NCBI GenBank assembly: GCA_022495005.1
Contig: JAGYXB010002079.1
Coordinates: 62,001 to 126,000 of the forward strand
DNA from: Rhyacophila brunnea
Taxonomy: Eukaryota > Arthropoda > Insecta > Trichoptera > Rhyacophilidae
Direction: 5' to 3'
Length of the DNA stretch: 64,000 nucleotides
Shown here: positions 23,261-38,200 of the stretch, one piece after another
Layout of the letters: each line of letters opens with the position of its first letter
Position numbering within the stretch: the stretch's first letter is position 1
Translations under genes and position numbers: made by a program
The notes under the pieces: generated by a model
The model's input: the letters and a program-made list of their open reading frames with translations, nothing else
Database searches by the model: none
What the model was told of the DNA's origin: nothing

Positions 23261-26200
23261 CTGTGAAAAAAAAACAACACGGTTATATTAATAATATTTT
23301 ATTGAAGTTATACCTACTTCTTTTGGGTCGTTTGGCGGTATTTCGGTTTTAGTATATTAAATTAAGGTAGGTATCATATAATTCCTTAATTAATACTAAC
23401 CGACGATTAATTAATTGATACTACCTTAATTTAATGTACTAAAACCGATAGCCAACATTATAACGCAATTCGATAAGCATTTCATGTAACAACTACAAGT
23501 TAAAATCATCGTAGTTCAATAAGATGCCCGTAGCTTAATTGGAAAAGCATACTGGCGCGAATTCAGCAGATACAGGTTCAAGTCCCGTCGGGTATCGTAT
23601 TTCTTTCTACAAAATGAATGAGATTTTTTAAAATTATGTATATTCAGTATAAAGAATGTTACATTCTCAAATCTTGTGTCTAATTCGTTGAATAAAAGAA
23701 ATAGTTTGGTTGGGCCATTTATGTTACCATTCCACTCCTTATCTCCTCACCCACTTCCTAATCCCCAGTGTTATTGTCACCAGACAATCAATAAGCAATT
23801 ACGGGTCATGAGAGACGGTGTTACAAAGAACATTGAGTAGCATCTCGATAGCGGGCGCGAGCGGGCTTCTAATAGATTTCCGTCGCTTAAGTGATTGACT
23901 CAATAGATACAGACTCATTCAGAATATATCATCATCATTCATACAACCTCACATATAATCCATGAAACTGTGTCACAAAGTGCGTGAGTGTACGAACCGG
24001 GTGACCCAAAACAACAATACCGCGAGAGCGAAATTTGAAACCAGACCACGGAGCCATCATACATCATCGCAAAGGTCAGTGTCTGGCATTCTGTTCCATC
24101 GCCCCCACCTCTAGATCCGACCTCCTCGTCTTCCCACAAAATAATTACAGTCCACTTAAAAAGCTTAACCATAGTTTACAATATTGAGAAAGATAACTAA
24201 AAAAGGTCAATAGGACATTCATTATCATAAAGACTTTTATATCATCAATCTATCAATAATTAATTATCTTATGTCATAAACTAATTATTAGGTTTACTGT
24301 GATTATAGATTTCATAACAATTACGTTATGTCGGTAATCGAATTGCGTATAATAATTTTATATACAGTGACATATACTGGGGAGGGGGGGCAATATACAA
24401 CTGAAAAACAATCTAAGTGAACAGATACTAATATTTGCAGTATCACACCGCAAATTTTATAAATGCTACAAAACGTGCCTCTGTGGCGACTAGGTCGAAC
24501 GGCTCGATGGGTTTTACGATGGGTTGGTAAGCGTTCGAAATGGAAAATTTTACGAACCGGTGCGCTCGATAATTTTACGAAAATATCAGCTATATTATCG
24601 TAGTAGATTTTTGGGTTACCACCGTGTGACCTTCTTCCTTCTTTACTACTATAAAACATTAATTGTAAATGTGATTTATAAAAATAAGTGTGTTATTTTT
24701 TTTATTATATGAAATATCTAGCTCATACGGTCAAATTAATATTTCCACGAGACGGAGCGATAATTTCGTAGAATTTGTGAACCGGAACGGCGCTCCGGTG
24801 CGTTCCGGTCCATTTCGAGCCCTGGATTGGTTGGATAAACTCAAGCAGCTTTTCCTTTTCCGTACAAATTTCAAGAAGATCTCAATGGGTGTGCTTTGCG
24901 TTTGCTTTCGGAATTCTGACACACGGACACGTTGGAAAGCTGACAAGACTGAGCTTATCATGGACGAGCCAAGCGGGAGTGTTGATGGTGCGAAACACCC
25001 GGGTGGCAGGACTCAGGGGGCGGCAAAAGTACGATTTTTTTAAAACATATATTTTATTGAACTACACAAACTGATTCTTCCGGTGAGATACATTGTAAAC
25101 CTGACTACTGCCTACTGCCGAAGGGCGGCGCTTACCACAGGGCGGCAAATCGAAGAGTAAAAACGAAATATACAAACATTTCATACATATGGGCTGGGCA
25201 CATAGCTCGAAGAAAGGACAATCTTTGGACAAATTTAGTTATCCAGTGGTATCCAAGTGATACAAAACGTCCGCAAGGTAGACCTAGAAGCCATTGGATC
25301 GATTGAATGATAAAGTTCTGCGGAAGTACGTGGCAACGCAACGCACAGGACCGAGAGAAGTGGAATCAGCTTGGTGAAGCCTTCATCCAGCAGTGGATAG
25401 ATTCAGGCTGATGATGATGATGACATACATATACTTATTCTTATCTTAATCTCGAGATTCGGGATTTCCCGAAATGATAAATTTTGAATTCTCGAGTTTC
25501 GGGATATCTAGAAAATAATTCTTGAGAATTCTCGTGATCGTGAGATTTTTAAAAATCCTAAAATTAGTGTAAAAACGGACGAATTCCAAAAAAAACATGA
25601 TTTTTATTTATTTATGTAAGAAGACAAACAAAATAGAAGTAGGAAAACAAAAATAATTCAAAACATTAAATATTAAAACAGAATTTCAAAAAACAACTGT
25701 CAATCGTTGCGTCTGACAATCGCGTACGTTTTTGAGACACAAAATTTTCTGATGTTGCAAAAATTGCGCTCATGTTGAGTCGACGTCGGCTCAATTCTGT
25801 TAAATGCCCCGATCAGTCTTTGAACGTTTTGTGTTTTCTGTCCACTTTTTTCATATGGAAAATCGTTTTTTCAATTAATGATTAATTGATAATAAAGAAA
25901 TCTGACGAAAGATTTTCGGGAAAGAAATTCGGGAATAAAAATCTCGAAAATTTCTCGAGAATTCCCAAAACCCAACTCTAGTCGTGTGCAGAACTCCCGA
26001 AAAGCATTCGTTCAAAGTCTCAATAGTCAGTGTGGTAGTGTAATAAATAAAGCATTTCTGCAAATATATATTTTTTACAGGGCGACAGAAAATTAACATA
26101 GCCATAAATGTACCACATTTAAAGCAATTATATCATAACTTAACTTTGTTTCACGAATAATAAAAAAATTGCCTGCGGGTAATTAGCATAATATGTCTAA

Positions 26201-29200
26201 TTAGCGATTTATTTTAAATATTTTGAGCTTAATTTAAGCATTTTCAATGACTGCATTATTATTATTATTATTATTATATATGATATAATTTAGAATGTTA
26301 CATAGTTAATATGGGGTTAGCAATTTTCAGCTGACACCCAGGCGGCAGCCACCCATGGCGTTCATATCAGTAGCGAAGGGTGGAGGTAGGCTGTTAAGAT
26401 CCGCCATAGATAGTGGACATTTCACTTTGTTAGTGATAGTATTTGTTTTTATTGAACTAAGACTACAATTTATAGATTTTATTGGTTAGTTTTTAAAAAT
26501 CAATTAAACCCTGCCTAAACCAAACCACAATAGTTTTGGTATATTTTGGGAGATAGGGCAAAACTTTTTCACTCATGCTTAGTTATTTTCGTTGGACTAA
26601 AAATACATATTACACATATTGTTAGTTCATTTTTTTAAATTCATTAAGCCCTGCCTAAACAAAACTATAATGGATAAAAATATTATTCTACCTATAAAAT
26701 ATTCAAAGATATGTTTAGTTTAATTGCATAATTTTGACTATTAGCTATTATGGCTTGGTTTCGCAGGGTTTAATTGCATGTTAAAAACTAACCAACACAG
26801 CACAACACGAAATTTCATGTAAAAAATCCAAGCTGAAGTCAGTAGGTACCCACCAGCGTTCATTACAATAAACAACTTCTTTTGTAGTTATGAATGCCAT
26901 GCTTGTTTCAGGGATTTTTACGATGGTTTTCAGATTTTTTATGTTCTACTAATATGTCATTGGTTCTACTTCTATTTTTGTTTGAATTGCGACTTTTTGT
27001 GCTATGTGACCGTTCATTTAAAAATACCTATTCTCTGATATAACGAGTAATGCTTATAACGAACAAATTCATCGGCCCCATCTTCCTCATAATAACCAAG
27101 TTCGACTGTACGTAATATCACCATTGATATACTACTAGATGAGGAGTTCCCATACAAGTGTAATTTTAAAAATGTACCACAAAAGAAAAAAGAAGATATT
27201 ACGAATATCGTCTTATAATATTTACTTGTAGGTATAATGCGTTAAGACCGTTTACATGGATTCCCGAATTTCACCCGTATTGCCCTGGCTGTGAAACTAA
27301 ATTTGCGTTCTTGGAATAGTGACCCTAAGGCATAAAGCCCATTGACGCAGCGAGTGCGGCGCTCGCGCAAAATTTCTACAAGTGGCGCGTAAATCATCGA
27401 AAATACAACGTAATCAAATTACGCCAGCGCACACTGGACTTGACGATGCCTTGCGCCCCGCCTGCCGTATGAGTCACTGTTTTTCGCTTCTCGGCGATAC
27501 GATTTAATGAAAATACAAAGAAGTCCATTCATTGAACACGGCTACCAAAATCACGCTGCTCGAAGCGTCGTCGATCGACGGGCGAGAATCCATTATTTAA
27601 TAACAGAGAACTCATTGTTTAATTTTATTGCGTGACCGATATTTCGCTGGTAGAATAATGTCATCGTGAATATTAATTACAAGCCCCGAAATAATATAAT
27701 ATTTTTATTGCTTTGTTATGAGAGGCGCTGTAATAATAATTATTTTGTGCTGCTTGAGCCGCTTATTACATAGGTGAAGGGTAATGCGCGGGTGGGAGGG
27801 GGCCTACTCAGTAGTGAGCGCGTCGAGCGCTTTCTTGGTGGGCTTTATGCCTTAGGCGTAAAACCCACTTAACGCAGCAAGTGTGGCTCTCGTGTAAAAT
27901 TTCACAAGTGGCGCGTAAATCAACGAAAATACAACGTAATCAAATACGCCAGCGCCCACTGGATTTGACGACGCATTATGAGCGCCCGCCGCATGAATCA
28001 TCGTTTTTGGCTTCTCGGCGATACGAATAAAAGAAAATACAATTGAGTCCATTCATTGAACACAGCGAGCGAAATCACGCTCTGGAAGCGTCGTCGTTCG
28101 ACGGGCGAGAAGTCATTATTTAATAACAGAGAACTCTTTGTTTAATTTTATTCCGTGTCCTATATTTCGCTGGTTGAATAATGTCGTCGTAAATATTAAT
28201 TACAAGCCCCGAAATAATATAATATTTTTATTGCTTTGTTATGAGAGACGCTGTAATAATAATTATTTTGTGCTGCTTGGGCCGCTTATTACATAGGTGA
28301 AGGGTAATGCGCGGCAAGAGACGTGTGGTTATGGTTATGAATAAACGCTTCATACGCCGACTTCGCCCGCTCGACGCGTTCTATGGGCACTATCGCATGG
28401 TGTCTGCAACCCAAAGCTTGCAAGCTACCAAAAATTAATGTCTGAGCGGACAGAGCAAGTCGTCATGCGCTGACTATTAGTTAGAGTAAGATGCAAGCTA
28501 GATCGGGGTTACTCATAATTATTGCCAGGTCGTTTTCGAGACGAATATTAAGTGAGATTATATCGAGTTAAGTCCACTGATATTAAAACAGTAAGTTTTA
28601 ACACTGGCCGAGTCGCTGAAAATCGGGCGTCATTTTAAGAAGCATATGATTCATCCAGTAATATATCAATGAATATCACTAACAAAGATTAGTGTGCACC
28701 ATTTCTGGCGGATCTTAACAACCTACCTCCACCCATCGCCACTGGTTCATATACTATTAGAGCCTCCAGTGAAATCATCAATTACTGTCAATAATTATTG
28801 TACACCTAACACCAAGAATAAGAGACAAGATAATGAAGAGTAATTTAAAAAATGAGATCGACAAATCGGGTAGTGCCAAAAATAATAATGTGGTAAGCTT
28901 GCCGTCAAAATGTTTTGACATAATATATTTAGTGTGCATATCTCAGACGTACATGGAATATAAACTGTTGGTTTAAGCAATGTTAGTTTCTCTTATTCGA
29001 GGCACATCTCAACTTAAATACAAAAGCAAACATTACCTTACGTTTAACTAATGCAAATAAAAACTGGAAATTCCAACGATAACTCTGTCTAGGGATAGCA
29101 ATACCGAATGAAAATATCAATACCGGTTTTTCGGTATTTCTAATTGAATACCGGTATTTCTTAAACATTAAAAAAACAGAATACAGCTATTAAAATATTT

Positions 29201-32200
29201 TTAAAATATTATTTTATAGCAAAAACCTATGTATAAAAACCTACATTTACCTACGTAAAAAAATATGTATTGATCATAATAGTGATTTTTTACAAATAAT
29301 TTAAATATATTGATAATTTTACCTAAATCCCTCAAAAGTTAATCGAGTGCAAATAAGTCCGTCTGCAGGAAAAGCTTCTTAAATTCAACGCTTGTACAGT
29401 CATCAATAATTATAGAATAATTGAACATTTTTGTCACGGATGTTTTCTATTTCGAAATAATATTATGATAATTCATCGCGACAGTTACTTATAAATATAT
29501 ATTTGATGAAATTTGTTTTATTATTTTTCACCTGTGTTGGATTCACTCAATATGTTTGCATTTTAGCAGCACATAACTAATTATAATTCATTTTCAAAAA
29601 CGTAAACGAGTGTGCTTTCTTAATACTGAAAATTCCGGTATTTTTGATTTTCAAAACCGATATTTCGCTATTGATAAATAATGGAATACCAGTTTTGAAA
29701 TACCGGTATTGCAACCCCTAACTCAGTCAGTCAGTGTAGACATAATGCGTTCATTATATTATATACCTCAATATGAAAGAAAATATTGATGACACTAAAA
29801 CAAGTGTGTCCGTTCTAGGACATATCCTGCACGACGCATGTATAGTTTTACCTCAGTGGATATGGATAGACATTGGGCCAAACATCGAGTATACACAGTG
29901 TGAGCATAATATCCCCCCCCCCCCCCTCCACAACTCTAAGTTGGAAAAATCTGTTTACAATATTATGACAACCTATTTTCAGGTTCGAATCCTGGGTCTG
30001 GCAAGTACACATATTGTTTTTTTTCAATTTGTGTATGAGTCAGAGTATGGACTTAATAGGTTGAGCAAGTGGCTGACATCCATTTCTCGTAAAAACATAA
30101 TCTGTTAATACAAACCGCCACTCTGTGGAAGCCCATAAAGGATCGGATGACACCCAGGATGGCCGCGTGGCTTAAGCTTTCAACCACTTAATTCATTTTC
30201 TACAAAATCTTACTTACGACACACTATAGCTCTGAGTGGGAAATCCAATCCCGAGCCAAAATTCTGATCCCGGGATTTCGGAATTACAATCTGACAATCC
30301 CGGGACTGGTCCCGGGATTGGCATTTTTTCCATTGTTAATATAAAATGTTTATATTTACAAATAACATTGATAAAATCGGTCAAAAATAAATCTAGTATA
30401 ATTTATACTATTCAAGACACTTATTGTTAATATTGTATATCTACGTTCAATCTTGAAAATACATAAGTTTAATGGAGTAAGTAATATTGTAATATAAATA
30501 ATATTGTGATTTTAATATGAGATTGCTGTTTCTGATAGTAAAGACTTAATGGATGGGTTAGCAAGATTTAAAATAGTAAAACAAATCATGGTGTACTTAT
30601 GGCCTTTCCGCTTCATAAATCTAATTAGTCAGCCAAATATGAAACTGCCGTAACACGTATGAGATCATGGTGGAATTACTTTGTTAATAGTGCGAACTGC
30701 GAAGCATTGTTTTTTTCCAATCTTTCTCATTTTTATTAATTTATGTGAAAAAATAAAATGAATCTGCAACTTACACATGTGTATAAATCAAACTCCATTC
30801 AAACTCAGTTTATTTTTAATGTAGTTATTTGTTATTAAAAGTATGTTTTCTGTTATATTTTCGTTTTTAATTCATTTTCCATATAAAATGATAAAAAAAT
30901 CAATCGCGAAAGTTTCGGGATTATGTTTATCAATCCCGGGATTAATAGGTATCGAAAATAGCTCGGGATCCCGGGATCCCGGGATTGGAATCCCTAGCTC
31001 TGAGGAACATATTATTATATTTATAGGAGTAAGTAATATATTGCAGGTTAATTCTTACCTGTCCTTAATCCCAATCAAATATCCAATAGTCCTCCAGAAG
31101 TGCGTATAGGCTTCCATATCCTCGCTGTTGCTGTTGTAGATGCCCAGGAACTTGGGTCTGATTAGGGCCAGTCCTACGAACCCGAACTGTCCCAGCACCA
31201 GGTCTCTTTGGGAGATATGACCGTCTCCCCGCTTCTGGGAGGTTCTGCTGGATCGTAAATGGCGGACTCTTACTGTCGTCAAGGAACGCCAGGCCCTGTT
31301 CGCGAAATATTAAAAAATATGTTAATTTACATTATTTACATAATTTACATATTTCCCAGACTCTACGCCGGCTCGCACATTAAAACTCGTCCCGTCTGCA
31401 ACGTGTCGAATACGCCGATCTGCATCATCGTTGTTCACAAAACACACGTTGGCAAAACGGAGCTCCGCAGATTGGTCGAATGCAACTTTTATTTCAACTT
31501 TAACAAATCGCATGCGCTTCGGGCTGATAGTCGAAGACGCCTGAACGCATTACGAATTGGTAATTTCTATACCGGCTCGCCGGTCGCCACGTCCAAATAT
31601 CTATACGTTTTGAGAGGTTACCTGCGACTGTCGCTAGGTAGATGTGAGCGGTTTTCATATGCAACATCGGATCGACGTTCCTAGATGGTTTACGATGACT
31701 ACTTTTTTAATAAATCGATTTTTTTAATAACATAGACCAGGGGTCGGCAGTTTGTCAAGTGAGAAGAGCCAAATTGTCAAGGAAACAGGATTAAAAATGT
31801 ACCAGAGAGCCGCATATATGTAATATACATATTTTGTATAATTATGGATAATGATTTTTAGGGGAAAAAAGAACGGCGTCTATATATCGCTTTTGATAGC
31901 TTTACTATTATCTGGCAAATAGCTACTTATTTTTAATTGAATATATGATTGTAAATTATCATCCATTATTCTGCTTCTAATTTTATTTTTTATTTTGTTC
32001 ATAGATGAGCATGTTTGTTATGTAGAGCCAAAGATTGTGAGAATACCAAAAGCTAGTTTTTTTAACGCTTCATTTATTCCTTGTATCAAATAATATTGTT
32101 TCTATTTTAGGCAGTTGTTTTATAGCTGTCCATTTGTGCTGATAAATCAAAACTAATTAACTAATATAAGGCTGCTTGAGATGAGGTGAAATTGGAGTTT

Positions 32201-35200
32201 ATATCTGAAGAGCCGAAAACGGCAGCGCTCGAAATGGAAAAGTTTACGAACCGGAGCGCTCGACAAATTTTCTGAAGATATTTACATAGTCATCAAATCG
32301 TATGTGTATTTTATAAAAATAAGTGTGTCAGATTTTCTATTCTATGGCCCATCTAGCTCAGATGGTCAACATATTTTTTCTACGAGACGGAGCGATAATT
32401 TTTCAAATTTCAAATTTCAAAGTGCGTTCCATTCCATTTCGAGCCCTGCCGGAAAACGTATATGCAAAGAGCGGCAAGAGACCAAAAAAAACGATTTATT
32501 AAAAAAGTGTATCGACCTTTAGTGTAATCACAATACCGAAGGTCGATTCGATATAAATAAAAAAGATATCGAGTTTAGTTATATACATATTTTTATTTAT
32601 GAAATAATCAATGACATTTAATATAATCGATATATTTTTTTATTTAAATATAAAATAGGTAGGTACAGCAAGTGTTGAAATGAGGAAAGAAGTATTAGAT
32701 TTTGCAATATCTCAATCTGTTGCCTCAGTATACCTACTTAATATAGTTAGCCTCGAAATATACCTACCTAACCTGCCTTTGGAAGACTGTCAGTTTACCA
32801 ATATAGGTATATTCCGCTCTTTATTCAGTTATTAACATACATAAGAGCAACGCATTATTCAGACATGATTTGCTTGTACATTTTTATTAAAATAAACGTT
32901 TGAAGTAAACGTAGTCAGTGACGTGCCTAAGCAAACGCGAAGTCAAACCAGAGACACAGCGGAGAAATACGAAGCTTGCAATTAGAGACATTTTTTTTGA
33001 TAAGTTACAATTTAAACTGTATTAATAATTAATAAGTCACTGTTCTGGCAGAAGACACTAATTCGAAAAAATGACATATTGAGTTAGTTATACCGAAATG
33101 TTCCTTATTTCAAACTTTACCGTCTGGAAACCTTCTTAATAAATAAACAGTCTTTATTTTAAAGTCATCCTTTTTACGATTACTTAATAATCTCACATGA
33201 TAGATCATTTCAAACATTTTAACAACTTCAAAGTCAAATTACTCAAAACTAGTATTCTCCAGTTAGTGTGTTCTGCCAGAACATTGACGAAATATGTGTC
33301 TGAAAACATTAAAAAGAAAAATATGTTTTATTCCAAGTCAAAGATAAACTTAGGTAGGTACCTACAAGTTAAAGAAATGTTTTAAAATGTGATTTTGTTA
33401 ATGGATCCCATCTTATTATTACAAATTATTATATATTTAAAATATAAAAGCCGATCGCCAATAGTAGCTCAATTTAGAAAACGCTTTAGAGAGTATTAAA
33501 AGCCATTAGTTAAAATTTGTCGCAATTAAGTATGACGCCTTTAGCATAGTGGTATGTGTGCATGGGCGCGATACCCGAGAGATGCAGGTTCGATTTCTGT
33601 GGTGTGTCTTACTTTTTTCAAAAAGATTTTTTCTATTGGTTATAATATAAGTGTTTTCAAAATTATATATGTTCAAATCTTATTTAGGTATGGTCCCAAT
33701 ATTGAAGCCCAGTGCCGTTTTTTTCCTGCTATTGACGATTTATACGCCTATTGAATGTATTATTAGTGATTATTTATCTTAATTATCTATAAGGTAGGGT
33801 TTTTTACAAACACTTCAACTATTTATATTTTATTTATTTTTATACTAGATCCTTGACTATTAATGTATAATATAAGTTAGATACAACTGTAGTGCAAGTT
33901 CGCATGGTGCCTGAAGATGCCGAAAGGCGAAATACGGGTCGCAAAAACTACTCAAATGGAATAGTACAAAAGTTAAATCCAACAGAATTGAAACTATGAT
34001 ATGGAAGTATTTATAAATATTGGTCTGTTGAGTTGTGAATTTGTATATTCACCTCAGTATTATAGGTTTTAAAATATATTGTTAGATACTTACGTCGTCC
34101 CCGGCTTCAGGTCTTCAAAGTACCAACTGTTGAGATGAAGCGACGTGGAGAAGTATCTTCTGTAGGCCCCGAGGACCGAGGAGGACCTCTGTGACTTCGT
34201 GAGGATCGTCAAGATGCTCGGAACAGCCAATACGCAGATCATACCACAGAAGGTTGCCGTGAATTGAGCAAATAAATTATTTTTTATGAACTGTTGGCCC
34301 CTGGTAAAAAGAAAATACTTTACTAATTAGACATTAGATTTATTATACTACAACCCTTCCAGTACCTAAGTATTTAAGCATCTCATAACTAGGGAGCGGA
34401 TTTATATGCAACAAAAAACATGATTATATGCGTGCACATATACACTTAAAATCATCATCATGCAATAAAACCAAAGAAATATGCAGTTAAAAAATTTACA
34501 TTTTATGTGGAAAAAATTTTTAAATACCCCATCAATATTACTGATAAAAAATCGAATAACAAATTAATAATCTTTTAATCAATATAATACAAAAACAAAA
34601 AAAAAAACACAAGTAACCAATGTAAAAATAATCACTAACAATTTTCAAAATAATTGGTTTACAAGTAGGTAAGTATAAATAATTAAATAAGAAATGCAAT
34701 GTAAACTATACACAACTAAAAAAAACGACACACTTAAGGGGGGACGCGCGCCGCGTAGGTAAAAATGGAGCTTTTGTGGTATTTTCAAAGCATGATCCTG
34801 GACATTCGTTGTAGATAATCTATTTATATAATATTGAAGCCTTATTATCCTTTATATTTATTTTAAACATTTGATGACTGTATAAAGTATTTTTATTACA
34901 TAAAATAGTATTCTTTTAAACCTCTCGGTCTAATGTTTTAGAATATAGTCATATTTCAGTACATCCATGTGCAGTGGTGTTAAGATTTTTTACATTTATT
35001 AATTTTTAAACGCATTTATAAAACCATCGGTATAATTTATATCGACATTATAATAGTGAAATATTTACGACTCTGTGATCCCAATTTTGACAAGAATTAG
35101 GCATTTTATTATTCAAAAAATGGGCAAGATTAAAACATTTGAAGATAATTCTAAAGACACTGATTGTAAGCTATGTCTTTGACCATTCAAGTGTGATAAA

Positions 35201-38200
35201 CATCCGACGAATAATGATGCCTTTCAATGATGCAATTTCATGCCCATCAAATTTTTGACTATCAGATACATACTTAATACAGGTAGATCGGTAGGTACCT
35301 ATTTTAGTAGTGTGAGAAATAAAGCAACATAATTTACAAACAAGACAGTTAAATGCTCACACCCCGTTAACACACGCATGGATTTACTGTTGACAGTGAG
35401 TATTATCGCGGCCATAACAAGAAAATGTATGGGTAAACATGTATCATCCTGCAGTTGCAAGCTTGCGTGCATGAATCGAAAAAGTTTGACAGCTTCTGAA
35501 TTTTCATTCGACAGTGGGGATTTTTTCAATCTGCACCTGCGCAGTAGAACAATAGTGGTGAAACCGCCGGCAAGAAAACGAGCTATACTCATTTTGAGGT
35601 TAACCGATTTCATTATCTGTCAAATAGTCCGATAAAATGACAAAATCGCGTCTCGCTTACTCTTGAAGAATGAGATTGGAGAGACATTCAGCACGTGTAA
35701 ATAGTTATTGTCATTATAGTAATACGCACTATTTCTGCTAGTAAATCCATGCACGTGTACAGGCGCTAAAACATAATTTTCTCAAATTGTAGTAAAATAA
35801 AATACTTTATTTTATCTCACAATAAAATTTCATTGTTTCTCACAACGGGTAATGACATATTTCCAGTTTTCAGTCGCCACAATGATTCGTAAACAGTGGA
35901 AAAGCTGAGTCAGAATCAGTCAAGAACTTTATCCTTTGACATTTCCTGCTCTCCCTTTCTGGCGACCAGACTATTGTTTTATTGTTTAGGTATACAATAA
36001 TATGTAATAATGATTAATTAATATCGTACATAATTATTATATGAAATGTTTAATGATTAATAAGGATAATATTTCATCTTTATTGTGGTTAGGAGATGAA
36101 TATAGATCTAAAATTTTGTTATAACTTAAACGATCAAAAAAATTTGTACTTGATAGAAATAATACTGAAATGTCATTTTGACATGTCATATTAATTTCCA
36201 TAGTAACGCACGTATAATATATTAATAATTTTAGGACCCCAGACCCCTAGCAACTAATAATGGTGTCGAAATAACTTTTCATACAAAACAGAATTAACTG
36301 AAAAGTAATTCAATTCTACTTAAAGATGGCTAAAAGTATTAAAAAAATGCATTGACATCGTGTTCTGATATATTCTAAAAGTTTCAAATGTCTAGCTAGT
36401 CGGGAAGTTAGTTAAAAATCGATTGCAAGATTTGTACCGGACAAAGAACCACCGGATAAATAAGAATACGAGCTAAGAAAAGCGTTGTAATAAAAATGCT
36501 AACATTTCTGGAAATACACTAAGGTATAAAATGATGGAGTAACATACAATTGAGTCACAACTCACAATTTGCAATTATTTTGACATTTTTTAATTAAATA
36601 TACAAAGTCATTCTAAAGGCATTAATCTATTTTAATAAAAATAGTTGGGGGGTATCAAAAGTCATTTTAAACCATGTGAAAATCATTGACAAAGTTGACT
36701 GTTGGTGTCATAACTCACATTTTTCAATGAATAATGTTAGTTCTGTCACCGTGGCCTTTCTAACCATTTAGGGAGTTCTATTTCTCATCGTGTGCTGAGT
36801 GTGTGCAGCCTAGGAGTATTAAAGATATTTAAAAAAAAATGTAAATCGACTCACTCACTCATTTATATTATTAAAGGGAGTTCAACACTTTTCTTCTAAT
36901 TACCAAAAAACTGCTCTGGTGGTTTTTTGCGATTATCTCAAAAACTCGATTTTTTGAATATGTGAGTTATGACTCTAGGCAACTCAATTGTACTTTATAT
37001 TAATAAAAATAAAAAAAAACATTAGATGGGTTGTTACGGCTGGAGATGACTAATTCAATAACCGATAAGTTGGGTGAAGAAAAAAATATTGAACAATAAA
37101 TTTAGACCCACTGGGATTACGGTTACTAATAATGCCTCTATATGTATACATAAAATGATGAAACTTGTATAGTTATAATAATAATAATTATATACAGTCC
37201 TACAAACTACAAACTAAAGAACGGTCAAAAATGGAACTACGAACCACCATATGGATGCCATTTTGAAAACGTCGTTCGAATGTCAGATTCTGTCCAGTTG
37301 CGAGTCTCGATTAGGTAGATTTTTATGACAAATTATATTTCGTTCAGCACGCGTCATTTGCACAATCCGCGCATCGCATAGCCACGATCTTTTTAGACCA
37401 TGCCACAACTAAAGTATAGCCTTAAGATAAGTTTGTAGGTCTGTAATACCAATTTATCAGTGCTCGAAATGCACCGAAACGGACTGGAGCATAATTCTGG
37501 TTCACGGAATCTTCAACCCTACCACTTTATCTCGTGAAAAAATTAAAAAATACGTTCTGGTATGTGAAATAGTGAGAGAATAATTCAATTTATTTTATAT
37601 ATTTCTTTAACTTGACGAATGGAAACGAAAATTGTAAAATAGTACTTAATATTTTTGACATGACATAGCAAATCGCTATTTCTTCAAGCAATAATGATAT
37701 TTGTGACATTCAAGCACTGAAATTTTGCAGTATTTCATTAAAATACATTATTATAGTAACAGAAATAACATTAATTTACTGTAAAATCTTTTTTTTGTTA
37801 CATTTTCATGGTGTCGGTTTTACTAGTCAATTAAAAAAAATATGGCCCAACCTACTTGCTTGATGCAAGTGTGCGGATCAGATGTTTAAAATATTTTTAT
37901 CGTGATTGGATTCAGTCACCACTGACGTGTCTATACTCCTTATTAGGTTTATAAGAAACTCACGCATAAAGAATCCACAGCATCGACATACTTAATATTA
38001 TGTGGCTACCTATCCAGAATATAAATTGTACAAATAGAAAATGACCATTACATAAAAATATGCAAATCATAATTTTCACGTCACATTTCCATTATATTTT
38101 TACTAATAAGTTGACACTTTCTAACAAAGCAACATCATCCTCAGAAAACCGCCGTTACTCTCCATATTTAAAATATTCATATTCGTTCCTTCATTAATTG

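Noticed and set aside
23520..23600. Possible functional tRNA gene
   Set aside because: The acceptor and D arms pair, but the anticodon arm is mispaired with a 9-nt loop, and its flanks are shared with dispersed repeats.
31259..31684. Open frame of 141 codons on the plus strand
   Set aside because: It starts antisense to gene A exon 4 and runs into intron. The translation matches nothing I recognise, and the opposite strand holds a clear conserved exon.
35299..35635. Overlapping open frames on both strands
   Set aside because: No recognisable domain, no splice context, and the region lies in a gene A intron.
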